A stretch of DNA of 64,000 nucleotides from Streptomyces sp. NBC_00162. Its GTDB lineage: Bacteria > Actinomycetota > Actinomycetes > Streptomycetales > Streptomycetaceae. The notes under the pieces are model-generated. The model saw only the letters and a list, made by a program, of their open reading frames with translations, searched no databases and had not been told where the DNA came from. Where the stretch lies: positions 5,146,001 through 5,210,000 of the forward strand of contig NZ_CP102509.1 in NCBI RefSeq assembly GCF_024611995.1. The letters run 5' to 3'. This document shows positions 7,953 through 16,376 of this stretch, in pieces (the stretch's first letter is position 1; each line of letters starts with the position of its first letter). The position numbers were made by a program, and so were the translations under genes.

Positions 7953-8432
7953 TCAGCCGGTGACTTCCCGTACGTCGGCGAGCGTGGCGCCCGCGTGCTC
8001 GATGAGCTCCTGCGGACCCATCGGGAACACGGTGTTCGGGGTGCCGGCGGCCGCCCAGACCACGTCGTGGTCGAGCAGCCGCCGGTCGGCCAGCACCCGG
8101 GTGCAGGTGCGGTGCCCGAAGGGCGGCACCCCGCCGATCGCGTAACCGGTCGTCTCGCGGACCACGGCCGCATCGGCCCGCGTCACCTTCCCCGCGCCGA
8201 TCTCCCGGCGTACGGCCTCCACGTCGACCCGCGAGGCCCCGTCCATCAGGACCAGCACCGGGACCCCGTCCGCGGCGAAGATCAGCGACTTGACGATCTG
8301 GCTCAGCTCACAGCCGATCGCGGCGGCCGCGTCGGCGGCGGTACGGGTCCCCTCGGGGAAGGCCCGGACGGTGAGTTCGAGGCCCAGCCCGGCGAGGGCC
8401 TCGGCGAACAAGGGGTGCGTGGACGTCGTCAT
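7953..8432 (-). CDS. YbaK/EbsC-type aminoacyl-tRNA deacylase
   Basis: A 159-residue protein covering the whole YbaK/ProX editing domain. Characteristic segments are AADAAAAIGCELSQIVKSLIF (with the conserved lysine that stabilises the misacylated tRNA), VLVLMDGASRVD, the G-Y-A-I-G-G-V-P-P-F-G loop and PNTVFPMGPQEL. These proteins hydrolyse mischarged Cys- or Ala-tRNA(Pro)-type species in trans. The gene is convergent with the serine hydrolase and follows the PBP gene on the same strand (76 bp gap). The exact tRNA specificity is not readable from sequence. Confidence 0.88.
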   Translation of the reverse strand: MTTSTHPLFAEALAGLGLELTVRAFPEGTRTAADAAAAIGCELSQIVKSLIFAADGVPVLVLMDGASRVDVEAVRREIGAGKVTRADAAVVRETTGYAIGGVPPFGHRTCTRVLADRRLLDHDVVWAAAGTPNTVFPMGPQELIEHAGATLADVREVTG

Positions 8433-8508
8433 ATGCGGACGCTAGCGCCGCGCGGGCCGGCGGCGCGAGGCGGTTTCACCTGCCGGACCCCGCGCCTCAG
8501 CCCGCGCC

Positions 8509-10149
8509 TCAGCCCGCGTTCAGGACCTCGGCGACGATCGGGCCCGCCGTGTCGCCGCCGTGGCCGCCGGCCTCGACCATCGCCGCCGCCGCCACGTCGC
8601 CGCTGAAGCCCGTGAACCAGCTGTCGGGGTTGCCCGCGCCGTCGACCTCCGCGGAGCCGGTCTTCGCGCCCTTGTCCGAGCCGCCGACCGAGGCCATCGC
8701 CTCACTGGCGGTGCCGCTGGTCGCCGTCAGCTTCATCATCGAGACCAGCTGCTGCTGCACCGAGGGCTTCATCCGGCGCTGCGCGGTCGCGATCGTACGG
8801 CCGTCGAGGTCCGGGGAGACGAGCAGCGGCTGGCGGAACACGCCCGTGCGGGCGGTCGCCGTGATGGACGCGACGTTCATCGGGTTCATGGTGATCTGGC
8901 CCTGCCCGATGTACTCGGCGGCCGCCGCCGCGCCCGTCGCCGGCGGAACCTTGCCGTCGGTGGTCTTGATGCCCGTCTTCCAGTCCAGTTCGATGCCGAA
9001 GACCTCCGTGGCCTCCTTCGGCAGCGCGGAGTCGTCGTTGACGGGCTTGATCTGCTTGATGAAGGCGGTGTTGCAGGACCGGGCGAACGAGGTCGCGAAG
9101 TTGGTGCCGGCCGGCAGGTCGAAGTTCTTCAGGTTGTGGAACGGGCGGCCCCAGGTCACCTCCTTCGCGCACTCCGCCGGCTTGTCGGCCGCCACCAGGC
9201 CGCGGTCCAGCAGCATGGCCGCCGTCACGATCTTCATCGTGGAACCGGGCGCCCGGTTGCCCCTCATCGCCGCGTTGTAGCCGTCCTTGCGGTGGTTGGC
9301 CACGGCCAGGATGTGCCCGTTGCTCGGCTTGATCGCGACCACGGAGGCCTCGGGGAACCGGGCGACCGCCTTCTCGGCCGCCGCCTGGACCTTCGCGTCC
9401 AGGTACGTCTTGATGGTGCTCGGCTCGCCCTCGACCAGGGTCAGCAGCGTCCGCTTGGGACCGCTCCCGTCGCCCGACTGGATCCACAGCTCGGCGCCGG
9501 GCTTGCCGCCCGCCTTGCTGCCGTACGTCTCGCGCAGCTCGTCCAGGATCGGCCGCAGCGAGGGGTACTTCTCCGCGGTCAGCTCCTCGTTGTTGCGGTC
9601 CACGGCCTTGACCGGCGGATTCGCGGGAGCGCCGGCGCGCAGGGTCTCGTACTGCCCCAGCTGTGGGTGGAGCACCGAGGCCTGCCAGTCGACCAGCGGC
9701 TTCCCGCTGGTCAGCCCGCGCACCACGGTCAGCTGGGACTCGTACGCGAGGGGCTTGGTCGTGCCCTCGTACGTGATCTCCGCCTCGACCTTGAACGGCA
9801 CGGTGGTGCCGTTCGGCGTGCCCGGGGTGATCACGGCCTTGGACACGTACGCCTTGGTCTGATAATCGCCCACCGCGGTCTGCGCGGCCTGCGCGTTGTT
9901 CGTCAGGTCGGCGGCCGTCCGCGCGTCCCCGGCGGCCCATGCGGCCAGGAAGGCCTTCGCGGTGGCCGCGGTCTCCTTCTCGGTGACGGGACCGCTGCCC
10001 TTCTCCGACTGCGCGGCGGTGTCGCCCTTGGCGCTCCCCTTGCCGTCGCCGTCGGAGTCCCCGACCAGGGCGTACACCCCGTACCCGGCGCCGCCGACCA
10101 ACGCGAGGAATACCCCGCCGACGATGGCGCCCTTCGCTGCCCCGTTCAT
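8509..10149 (-). CDS. Penicillin-binding protein, MecA_N-type class B transpeptidase
   Basis: A 546-residue membrane-anchored DD-transpeptidase. There is an N-terminal anchor (residues about 7-29), an NTF2-like MecA_N domain (about 57-165), a dimerisation region and a transpeptidase domain. All three active-site motifs are present: S303-T-M-K, S358-C-N and K496-T-G. It cross-links peptidoglycan outside the membrane. Streptomycetes carry several such PBPs; this one lacks PASTA domains. A perfect 12-bp palindrome sits 29-40 bp upstream of the start. YbaK follows on the same strand. Confidence 0.9.
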   Translation of the reverse strand: MNGAAKGAIVGGVFLALVGGAGYGVYALVGDSDGDGKGSAKGDTAAQSEKGSGPVTEKETAATAKAFLAAWAAGDARTAADLTNNAQAAQTAVGDYQTKAYVSKAVITPGTPNGTTVPFKVEAEITYEGTTKPLAYESQLTVVRGLTSGKPLVDWQASVLHPQLGQYETLRAGAPANPPVKAVDRNNEELTAEKYPSLRPILDELRETYGSKAGGKPGAELWIQSGDGSGPKRTLLTLVEGEPSTIKTYLDAKVQAAAEKAVARFPEASVVAIKPSNGHILAVANHRKDGYNAAMRGNRAPGSTMKIVTAAMLLDRGLVAADKPAECAKEVTWGRPFHNLKNFDLPAGTNFATSFARSCNTAFIKQIKPVNDDSALPKEATEVFGIELDWKTGIKTTDGKVPPATGAAAAAEYIGQGQITMNPMNVASITATARTGVFRQPLLVSPDLDGRTIATAQRRMKPSVQQQLVSMMKLTATSGTASEAMASVGGSDKGAKTGSAEVDGAGNPDSWFTGFSGDVAAAAMVEAGGHGGDTAGPIVAEVLNAG

Positions 10150-10177
10150 TTGAGTCCCTTTCAGAGTCCCCGTTCCC

Positions 10178-10189
10178 TGAACATGTTCA
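10178..10189. promoter_or_regulatory. 12-bp perfect palindrome in the PBP promoter region
   Basis: TGAACATGTTCA lies 29-40 bp upstream of the PBP start. Its length and symmetry suit a dimeric regulator. No adjacent regulator gene explains it; function is unproven. Confidence 0.35.
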
Positions 10190-10331
10190 AAGAACCTCTG
10201 GTGCGGACCTTACGCTCTGCGAGCGAACCGTCTCCTTGTTGTTACCGGACCGGAACATCGATGGCCGAAAATGATCGCCCGCCGGGAGTCCCTTGGCAGG
10301 GTCTGGCCGGTATGCCGGTATAGATCGCACG

Positions 10332-10997
10332 ATGAGCCTTGTTCACACGGTGGGAGGGGTCCGTATCGACATGGACGGAGCCGCGCCCGAATTGATCTGG
10401 TACACGTCCTACGGCTCGAACATGCACCGGGACCGGCTGGCCTGGTACCTCGCCGGAGGCACCCCTCCGGGTGCCGCCCGCAGCTACCCCGGATGCCGCG
10501 ATCGCCGCGCGCCGGCGCGGTCGGTGCCGGTCGAGCTGCCGGGGCGCCTGTACTTCGCCACGGAGTCGACCGTGTGGACGGGCGGCAGGGCCTTCTACGA
10601 CCCGGCGGCGGCAGGCCGCACGCGGGCGCGCGCCCACCTGGTGACGGCGCAGCAGTTCTCCGACATCGCCGCCCAGGAGATGTACCGGGAGCCCGGGGCC
10701 GACCTCGACCTCACCGAGGTCCTGCGTTCGGGACGGGACGAGCGGGGTCCGGGCCGCTACGAGACGCTGATCTGCTCCGGCGTGCTGGAAGGCGTACCCG
10801 TGCTGACCTTCACCGCCCCCTGGGTGATGCACGAAGTGGACTGGGTCAAGCCGTCCGCCGCGTACGTCACGCACCTGGCGGCGGGCATGCTGGAGTCCGG
10901 GGCATGGAACGAGCGGTCCATCGCCGACTACCTCACACGGTGCCCGGGCGCGGCCGGCCGCTGGAGCGTGGATCAGATCCTGGATCTGCTGGGGTGA
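10332..10997 (+). CDS. Gamma-glutamylcyclotransferase-like protein, function unknown
   Basis: A 221-residue protein. It contains WYTSYGSNMHRDRLAWYL (about residues 20-37); Y-G-S-N-M is the substrate-loop motif of the gamma-glutamylcyclotransferase (GGCT/AIG2) fold. The pattern PGRLYFATESTVWTGGRAFYDP resembles a family strand region. Start choice is open: ATG 10332 gives MSLVHTVGG, while ATG 10371 (MDGAAPELIW) has GGGAGG about 13 bases upstream and would still include the motif. The C-terminal half (ERSIADYLTRCPGAAGRWS) is not recognised. It is monocistronic with a hairpin just downstream. Enzymatic activity is not established. Confidence 0.6.
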   Translation: MSLVHTVGGVRIDMDGAAPELIWYTSYGSNMHRDRLAWYLAGGTPPGAARSYPGCRDRRAPARSVPVELPGRLYFATESTVWTGGRAFYDPAAAGRTRARAHLVTAQQFSDIAAQEMYREPGADLDLTEVLRSGRDERGPGRYETLICSGVLEGVPVLTFTAPWVMHEVDWVKPSAAYVTHLAAGMLESGAWNERSIADYLTRCPGAAGRWSVDQILDLLG

Positions 10998-11394
10998 CAC
11001 AGCAACGACCCCGGCACATTCACACGCCGGGGCCGCCCTTCCGGGCCGCCACACGTGAGAGTGCAATGGCCCACTTGTCATGCTATGTCTCTCGCGCGCC
11101 TGCGGCATCAGGGACGCTTCGTGACGCCCGGCCGCACGCGGGGTCGACCGCGTATCCACAGCCCGGAATATTGCGCAGAAATTCATACGAGAATGGGCCT
11201 GTCCGCAGTGGAAAATATGGTCAGTTTGAATTCACTTAGGAAGTGAAGGCGGGAAGTATTACGAAGCGCCAGGTCGTTCTTCGCTCGGGGGTGCATCGCC
11301 GTGCGCGACACGGTGAAAAGGTGGACCCGATTGACCCGCTGGTCGTGACAATCTGCAGGCCATGGCAAGATCTTTTGAGCGAGGTAAACGGCCC
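10998..11394. other. Intergenic region upstream of the DUF5753 regulator
   Basis: No convincing gene. The left end has a short hairpin (11009-11032). From about 11140 to 11260 the base composition turns noticeably AT-richer than the surroundings (runs such as GAAAATATGG and AGTTTGAATTCACTTAGG), consistent with a promoter. Short ORFs here lack coding bias. Confidence 0.6.
11009..11032. terminator. Short GC hairpin after the GGCT-like gene
   Basis: CCCCGGC (11009-11015) pairs with GCCGGGG (11026-11032) across a 10-nt loop, 11 bp after the stop codon. A weak terminator candidate. Confidence 0.5.
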
Positions 11395-12297
11395 GTGGGT
11401 GCCCATGTCAATCCCACCGTCAGCAGGCGCCGGCTTGGATCGGAGCTCCGTCGGCTCCGGGAGATCAGGGGCATGACGACGCCGCAAGTGGCGGAGAGCC
11501 TGCTGATCTCCCAGCCCAAGATCAGTCTCATGGAGAACGGCCGCCGCCTCATCAAGCCGCGCGACGTGCGCGATCTCTGCGGGCTGTACGGAGTCCAGGA
11601 CCGGCGGCTCGTTGACCAGCTGATGCAGTTGGCCAGGGAATCGGGGCAGCAGGGCTGGTGGACCGCCTACGGTGACATCCCGTACGGCGCCTACATCGGC
11701 CTGGAGGCCGAGGCCGCAGCGATCCGATGCTACGAGGCCCTGGTGATTCCCGGCCTGCTGCAGACCCCCGCCTACGCTCGGGCGGTCATTGCAGGAACGA
11801 TCCCTCAGGCCACCGCCGAACAGGCCGCCACACGTCTCCAGGTACGGCTGCGGCGCCAGCAGCGGTTGAGCGCCCCGGGCAACCCGCTGCGCTTATGGGC
11901 CGTACTGGACGAATCGGCACTGCGGCGTCTCGTAGGCAGCCGCGAGGTCATGCGCGAGCAGCTGGAACATCTGACCCGGCTCGCAGCCCAGCCGCACATC
12001 ACCATGCAGGTTCTCCCCCACGACACGGGGGCGCACCCGGGTGTCTCGGGACAGTTCGCGCTGCTCGAGTTCGCCGACGCCACCGACACGAGCGTGGTGT
12101 ATTTGGAAAGGTTCACCAGCGATCTCTATTTGGAGAAACGTTCCGACGTCAGAATCTACAGCGATATGTATGCCCACCTGCAGGCCCAGGCGCTGAGTCC
12201 GGACAGGACCCGGTATTTCATCAACGAAGCCATCAGGGCGTACGTCGGCACGGAATTCCAGCCAGACGTCCGCACGCCGTCCCGGCCGAACCCGTGA
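11395..12297 (+). CDS. XRE-family regulator with DUF5753 domain
   Basis: A 300-residue protein of the large streptomycete family with an N-terminal HTH (GMTTPQVAESLLISQPKISL, about residues 27-46) and a C-terminal DUF5753 domain. Typical DUF5753 features are YEALVIPGLLQTPAYARAV, LWAVLDESALRRLVG, ITMQVLPHDTGAHPGVSGQF and VVYLERFTSDLYLE. The GTG at 11395 has GAGG at good spacing; ATG 11362 would add 11 residues. Members usually sit next to a small DUF397 gene, and BldB-like or whi-type development loci often contain such pairs. Here no DUF397 partner is adjacent, and the downstream neighbour (convergent) is a surface protein. Confidence 0.87.
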   Translation: MGAHVNPTVSRRRLGSELRRLREIRGMTTPQVAESLLISQPKISLMENGRRLIKPRDVRDLCGLYGVQDRRLVDQLMQLARESGQQGWWTAYGDIPYGAYIGLEAEAAAIRCYEALVIPGLLQTPAYARAVIAGTIPQATAEQAATRLQVRLRRQQRLSAPGNPLRLWAVLDESALRRLVGSREVMREQLEHLTRLAAQPHITMQVLPHDTGAHPGVSGQFALLEFADATDTSVVYLERFTSDLYLEKRSDVRIYSDMYAHLQAQALSPDRTRYFINEAIRAYVGTEFQPDVRTPSRPNP

Positions 12298-12329
12298 GCG
12301 CCGTGCGGTAGGCATCCTGACATCGGGAA

Positions 12330-12362
12330 CCGAGCCCCTGGACGACGTGTCCAGGGGCTCGG
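12330..12362. terminator. 14-bp perfect hairpin between convergent genes
   Basis: CCGAGCCCCTGGAC (12330-12343) pairs with 12349-12362 over a 5-nt loop. It serves the DUF5753 gene and, from the other side, the collagen-like gene. Confidence 0.75.
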
Positions 12363-12424
12363 CTGCGGGTCATCCGAGACCGATCGGTCAGACGTGTGAG
12401 GCTGTCACGCCCGCCATGTGCCGG

Positions 12425-14221
12425 CTACTCCTGTCGAGTCGCTGCACCTCGGCGGGTCCTCTTCATCGTGAAGAGGGCCGAGCCTCCGACGAATGCCAGC
12501 GCGGCCGCGAAGGCGGCCATGATGCCGGTCCCGCTGCTTGTGCCGGTGGCGGCGAGGCCGGGCGACGCCCCCTTCGGCTGCTGGCCGGTGGTGGCGCTCA
12601 CGGGGGCGAAGTTGACGCTCTTGGCCGTGTGGCCGGGGAGCGCGTGGCCCAGAGCATCGTCGAAGCCGCCCGGCAGGAAGTCGGCCCACGGAGGCTTGCC
12701 CTGGTCGTGGTTGTCGGGACCGTGGCCGGGCTTGCCGTGGTCGTGGTCGCCAGGACCGCCGGGACCGCCGGGACCGTCGTGCTCGCCCTGATCGTGGTCG
12801 TCGGGACCGCCGTGCTCGCCCTCGTCGCCCTCGTGGCCCTCGTCGTCTTCGTCGTCCTCGTAGTCGTCGTGGTGGCCGGGGCGGCCGTGGTCGTGCTTGC
12901 CCGAGTCACCCTTTTCGCCCTTGTCGCCGCGGGGCCCCTTGGGTCCAGTAGGTCCGACGGGTCCAGCAGAACCGGTGGGTCCGGCAGGTCCGGCAGGTCC
13001 GGCGGAACCGGTGGGCCCGGGCGAACCCGTTGCGCCGGGGCTGCCGTCGGGGCCGGGGCTGCCGGTCGGGCCGGGGGAGCCGTCAGGGCCGGGCGAACCG
13101 GTCGCGCCGGGGGCGCCGGGGCTGCCGGTCGGGCCGGGCGAGCCGTCCGGGCCAGGTGAACCGGTCGCGCCGGGGCTACCGGTCGGGCCGGGGCTACCGG
13201 TCGGGCCGGGGGAGCCGTCCGGGCCGGGCGAACCCGTTGCGCCGGGGCTGCCGTCGGGGCCCGGGCTGCCGGTCGGGCCGGGGGAGCCGTCAGGGCCGGG
13301 CGAACCGGTCGCGCCGGGGCTACCGGTCGGGCCGGGGCTACCGGTCGGGCCGGGGGAGCCGTCCGGGCCAGGCGAGCCCGTCGGGCCCGGGCTACCGGTC
13401 GGGCCGGGCGAGCCCGTCGGTCCGGTAGGCCCGGTCGGTCCGGGAGGCCCAACGGCGCAGGTCGGCACCGTAATGGTGTTGTTGTTCATCGTGACCGCGG
13501 CCTCACGCGCCAGGGCGCGGCCTTCGATCACGGCGCTGTTGTTCAGCGTGATGGACGCCAGGGCCAGGATGGTGCCCTTGAACTGGGTGGTCGTGCCGAG
13601 GGTGGCGGAGCTGCCCACCTGCCAGAACACGTTGCAGGCATTTGCTCCGTTGATGAATTCCACGGCACTGGCCGAAGCCGTGGTCAGGGTCGAGGGGATC
13701 CGGAAGATGAAGACGGAGTTGGGGTCGCCCTCGCCGTCGAGGGTGACCGTCCCGGTGAGTTGCAGGGAATCCGGGGACGCCGGGGCCGAGTAGACGCCGG
13801 GCCCCAGTGTCAGTCCGCCGATCTCGTCCGAAGCGAGAACGGTCCCGGGTCCCCGGCCTGCCGCGTCGTCGTAGGCGACGACGAGGTCGGACTTCGCCTG
13901 AGCGGCGGCGGCGTTGGGGGCAACGCGCGTCACCCCGTTGACGGTGCCGGGCGGGAAGCCGGTCACCGATGTGCCCGGATAGAGGCCCAGGTCGCCGTTG
14001 ATGACGGTGCCGAGCGTGTTGGTGACCGTCGAACCGGCCAGGACCCCGTAACTGGCGGTGGTCCCCAGCAGCACGGGGGCATCTGCGGCGTGGGCGACGG
14101 TCGGGACCAGGGTGGCCGCCGCCAGGAACGCTGCGGGGAGCAGGGCAAAGGCTCCCTTTTTGAACAGCGCGAGTTGAGGGCTTGTGTCGGGTGGAGCCGA
14201 CCGGAGGACATCCAATGCCAT
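12425..14221 (-). CDS. Wall-anchored ice-binding-like (DUF3494) protein with collagen-like repeats and LAATG sorting signal
   Basis: A 598-residue secreted protein. Domains in order: signal peptide (about 1-45, ending TVAHA); an ice-binding/DUF3494-type beta-helix (about 46-257, with [19 protein letters not shown] start, [25 protein letters not shown] and AVIEGRALA); a collagen-like Gly-X-Y region (about 258-432, mostly [19 protein letters not shown] units); an Asp/His/Gly-rich acidic stretch; then LAATG, a hydrophobic helix and KRTRRG. The end is a class E sortase signal (LAxTG) as in long chaplins. ATG 14221 has GAAAGG upstream; longer starts would precede the signal peptide. Probably a cell-wall adhesin or surface polymer binder; ice binding itself is not implied. 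Confidence 0.85.
   Translation of the reverse strand: MALDVLRSAPPDTSPQLALFKKGAFALLPAAFLAAATLVPTVAHAADAPVLLGTTASYGVLAGSTVTNTLGTVINGDLGLYPGTSVTGFPPGTVNGVTRVAPNAAAAQAKSDLVVAYDDAAGRGPGTVLASDEIGGLTLGPGVYSAPASPDSLQLTGTVTLDGEGDPNSVFIFRIPSTLTTASASAVEFINGANACNVFWQVGSSATLGTTTQFKGTILALASITLNNSAVIEGRALAREAAVTMNNNTITVPTCAVGPPGPTGPTGPTGSPGPTGSPGPTGSPGPDGSPGPTGSPGPTGSPGATGSPGPDGSPGPTGSPGPDGSPGATGSPGPDGSPGPTGSPGPTGSPGATGSPGPDGSPGPTGSPGAPGATGSPGPDGSPGPTGSPGPDGSPGATGSPGPTGSAGPAGPAGPTGSAGPVGPTGPKGPRGDKGEKGDSGKHDHGRPGHHDDYEDDEDDEGHEGDEGEHGGPDDHDQGEHDGPGGPGGPGDHDHGKPGHGPDNHDQGKPPWADFLPGGFDDALGHALPGHTAKSVNFAPVSATTGQQPKGASPGLAATGTSSGTGIMAAFAAALAFVGGSALFTMKRTRRGAATRQE
12940..13452. repeat. Collagen-like tandem coding repeats
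   Basis: About 510 bp of imperfect 9/18/27-bp repeats rich in GGGCCGGGC-type units, encoding Gly-X-Y triplets on the minus strand. Larger blocks recur almost unchanged (for example around 13030-13120 and 13250-13330), a sign of recombination or slippage. Confidence 0.9.
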
Positions 14222-14525
14222 TGCAGGACCTTTCTTGTCGCTGGTCAGGGCTGCCGGCCCGCTGCCTGCGCCGACACGCAGGCTCACCCCCGAGCAGGGG
14301 ACGCAGATCTGCTCCGCGCCAAAGGTGGTGATGGGTCGTCACACGGGAGTCTTCCCGCATATTTCGCAGCAATAGACAGCAAATCGGAAAAAGGGTCTGC
14401 ATGAGTGACATAACGTCAGAAATAGTCTGTGGGTCGTCCAGAGACAGTCGAGAACGACGTACGGCAACTACGACGGCCCCGGAGCTCGCGAGCTCCGGGG
14501 CCGTCGTAGTTGCCGTATCGGGTCG
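14222..14525. other. Intergenic region between pmt and the collagen-like gene
   Basis: Holds the 5' leader and promoter of the collagen-like gene (minus strand) and, at its right end, the long palindrome following pmt. No coding sequence supported; short ORFs lack a credible start. Confidence 0.6.
14460..14517. terminator. 58-bp perfect palindrome downstream of pmt
   Basis: Bases 14460-14488 are the exact reverse complement of 14489-14517, with CTCGCGAG at the centre. It lies 9 bp after the pmt stop codon and before the collagen-like gene on the same strand, so it most likely terminates pmt transcription. There is no T-run. Confidence 0.75.
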
Positions 14526-16298
14526 CTAGACCCAGGTGTCCAGCCACATGCGGCCCCGCCAGGAGTCCATCGGCAGGGTCTGGCCGGTGAAGATCGGCCA
14601 GAAGTAGATGAAGTTCCACACGATCAGCAGGACCAGGACCCCCGCCCCGATCGCGCCCAGCGTCCGCCGCCGCTCCGTCGATCCCGCCGGGCCCAGCAGG
14701 GCGCCGATCATCATCGCCACCGCCAGGCACAGGTACGGGACGAAGACCACCGCGTAGAAGAAGAAGATGGTCCGCTCCTGGTAGTTGAACCAGGGCAGCA
14801 GGCCCGCGCCCAGCGCGCACGCGATCGCGCCCGCCCGCCAGTCGCGGCGGAAGAACCACCGCCACAGCACGTACAGCAGCGCGAAGCAGCCCGCCCACCA
14901 CAGCAGCGGAGTGCCCAGCGCCAGCACCTCGCGGGCGCACTTGCCGGCCGCCGTCGCCGGGCACCCGTCGGTGCCGGGCTCCGGGGACTCGTAGAAGTAC
15001 GAGACGGGCCGGCCCAGGACCAGCCAGCTCCACGGGTTCGACTCGTAGGTGTGCCCCGAGGTCAGACCGACGTGGAACTTGTACACCTCGGTCTCGTAGT
15101 GCCACAGGCTGCGCAGCCACTCCGGCAGGAACGACAGCGCGCTGTTCTGGTCGCTCTTGGCGGCCCAGTCGCGCAGGTAGCCGCCCTTGCCGTTGTCCGG
15201 GCTGAAGATCCAGCCCGACCAGGAGGCCAGGTACGTCACGATCGCCACCGGCACCGTGGAAACGAAAGCGGGCAGCGCGTCGCGGCGCAGCATCGCCGCG
15301 TACGGGGCGCCCGCGCCCGCGGTGCGCCGCGCGGCGGCGTCCCACAGCACGGTGAGGACGCCGAAGAAGGCCAGGACGACGAAGCCGTTCCACTTCGTGC
15401 CCGCGGCGAGGCCCAGACAGACCCCCGCCAGGATCCGGTACGGGCGCCAGCCCAGCCCCAGCGTCTCGGCGATCTTCACATCGGGCCGGGTCCGGCCCTC
15501 GTCGTCCACCGGGAGCGCGTCCGCGAGCCTGGCCCGGGCCTTGTCCCGGTCGATGAGCAGCGCCCCGAAGGCGGCCAGCACGAAGAACATCAGCACCAGG
15601 TCGAGCAGCGCCGTGCGGCTCATCACCAGGTGCAGGCCGTCCACCGCGAGCAGCGCACCCGCCAGGCACCCCAGGAAGGTCGAGCGGAACAGGCGCCGCC
15701 CGATCCGGCACAGCATCAGCACGGAGAGGGTGCCGAGCACGGCGGTCATGAACCGCCAGCCGAAGGGGGTGAAGCCGAACATCCACTCGCCGAGCCCGAT
15801 GACCCACTTGCCGACGGGCGGGTGCACGACGTAGCCCGGATCCAGCGGGAGGGCGACCGCGTCGGGGTTGGCGAGGATCGACTTGTCGATGTCCTTGGGC
15901 CAGCTCGCCTCGTAGCCCTGCTGAATCGTGGCCCAGGCGTCCTTGGCGTAATAGGTCTCGTCGAATATCACCGCCTTCGGGCTGCCCAGGTGCACGAACC
16001 GCAGCACCCCGGCCACCAGCGCCACCAGCAGCGGCCCGGCCCACGACATGATCCGCTGCCAGGTGCCCCACACCTGCGGCGGCAGCCCGAAGGTCATCCA
16101 CAGCTGGGGGGACGGCTGGGCGTACGGGGGCACCAGGCGGGCGCGCACGTCGCCGCGCGCCGAGCCGGCACCGCCGCGCGGCACGTAGCCGAAGGCGCGC
16201 AGGCGGCGCAGCCAGGTGGGCGGCTCTTCTTCGCGTCCCGCCGGCGGGGAGGGCGGGGCCCCCGCGGGGCTGGGCGGCGGCGTCGCGGTCTTGGTCAC
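14526..16298 (-). CDS. pmt: Protein O-mannosyltransferase (GT39, Pmt)
   Basis: A 590-residue polytopic membrane protein. It transfers mannose from polyprenyl phosphate mannose to Ser/Thr of exported proteins on the outer face of the membrane, as known for Streptomyces and Mycobacterium Pmt. The catalytic acidic pair lies in the first extracytoplasmic loop, VIFDETYYAKDAW. Other family segments are DPGYVVHPPVGKW, MSRTALLDLVLMFF and the C-terminal VWNFIYFWPIFTG. The GTG at 16298 precedes TKTATPPPSP, a proline-rich cytoplasmic leader. The reading frame stays open further upstream but that region overlaps rsmI and is antisense. It is divergent from rsmI with only 78 bp between starts. Confidence 0.92.
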   Translation of the reverse strand: MTKTATPPPSPAGAPPSPPAGREEEPPTWLRRLRAFGYVPRGGAGSARGDVRARLVPPYAQPSPQLWMTFGLPPQVWGTWQRIMSWAGPLLVALVAGVLRFVHLGSPKAVIFDETYYAKDAWATIQQGYEASWPKDIDKSILANPDAVALPLDPGYVVHPPVGKWVIGLGEWMFGFTPFGWRFMTAVLGTLSVLMLCRIGRRLFRSTFLGCLAGALLAVDGLHLVMSRTALLDLVLMFFVLAAFGALLIDRDKARARLADALPVDDEGRTRPDVKIAETLGLGWRPYRILAGVCLGLAAGTKWNGFVVLAFFGVLTVLWDAAARRTAGAGAPYAAMLRRDALPAFVSTVPVAIVTYLASWSGWIFSPDNGKGGYLRDWAAKSDQNSALSFLPEWLRSLWHYETEVYKFHVGLTSGHTYESNPWSWLVLGRPVSYFYESPEPGTDGCPATAAGKCAREVLALGTPLLWWAGCFALLYVLWRWFFRRDWRAGAIACALGAGLLPWFNYQERTIFFFYAVVFVPYLCLAVAMMIGALLGPAGSTERRRTLGAIGAGVLVLLIVWNFIYFWPIFTGQTLPMDSWRGRMWLDTWV

Positions 16299-16376
16299 CG
16301 GGTCATCGTAGGGAACGGATCTGTGTGAACCCCAGCACCGGGCAGCTCGAGGGCGCGGGACTGAGAGGATGGGCGG

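Noticed and set aside
11055..11246. Small ORF (63 aa) before the DUF5753 gene
   Set aside because: Lacks coding bias and a ribosome site, and lies in an AT-richer promoter-like segment.
12347..13159. Plus-strand ORF over the collagen-like gene with long hydrophobic Val/Ala runs
   Set aside because: It is the complement of the Asp/His/Gly repeat region; the hydrophobic runs are by-products of the minus-strand codons.
13030..13452. CRISPR-like short repeats
   Set aside because: The repeats are contiguous Gly-X-Y codons of one reading frame, without unique spacers between repeats.
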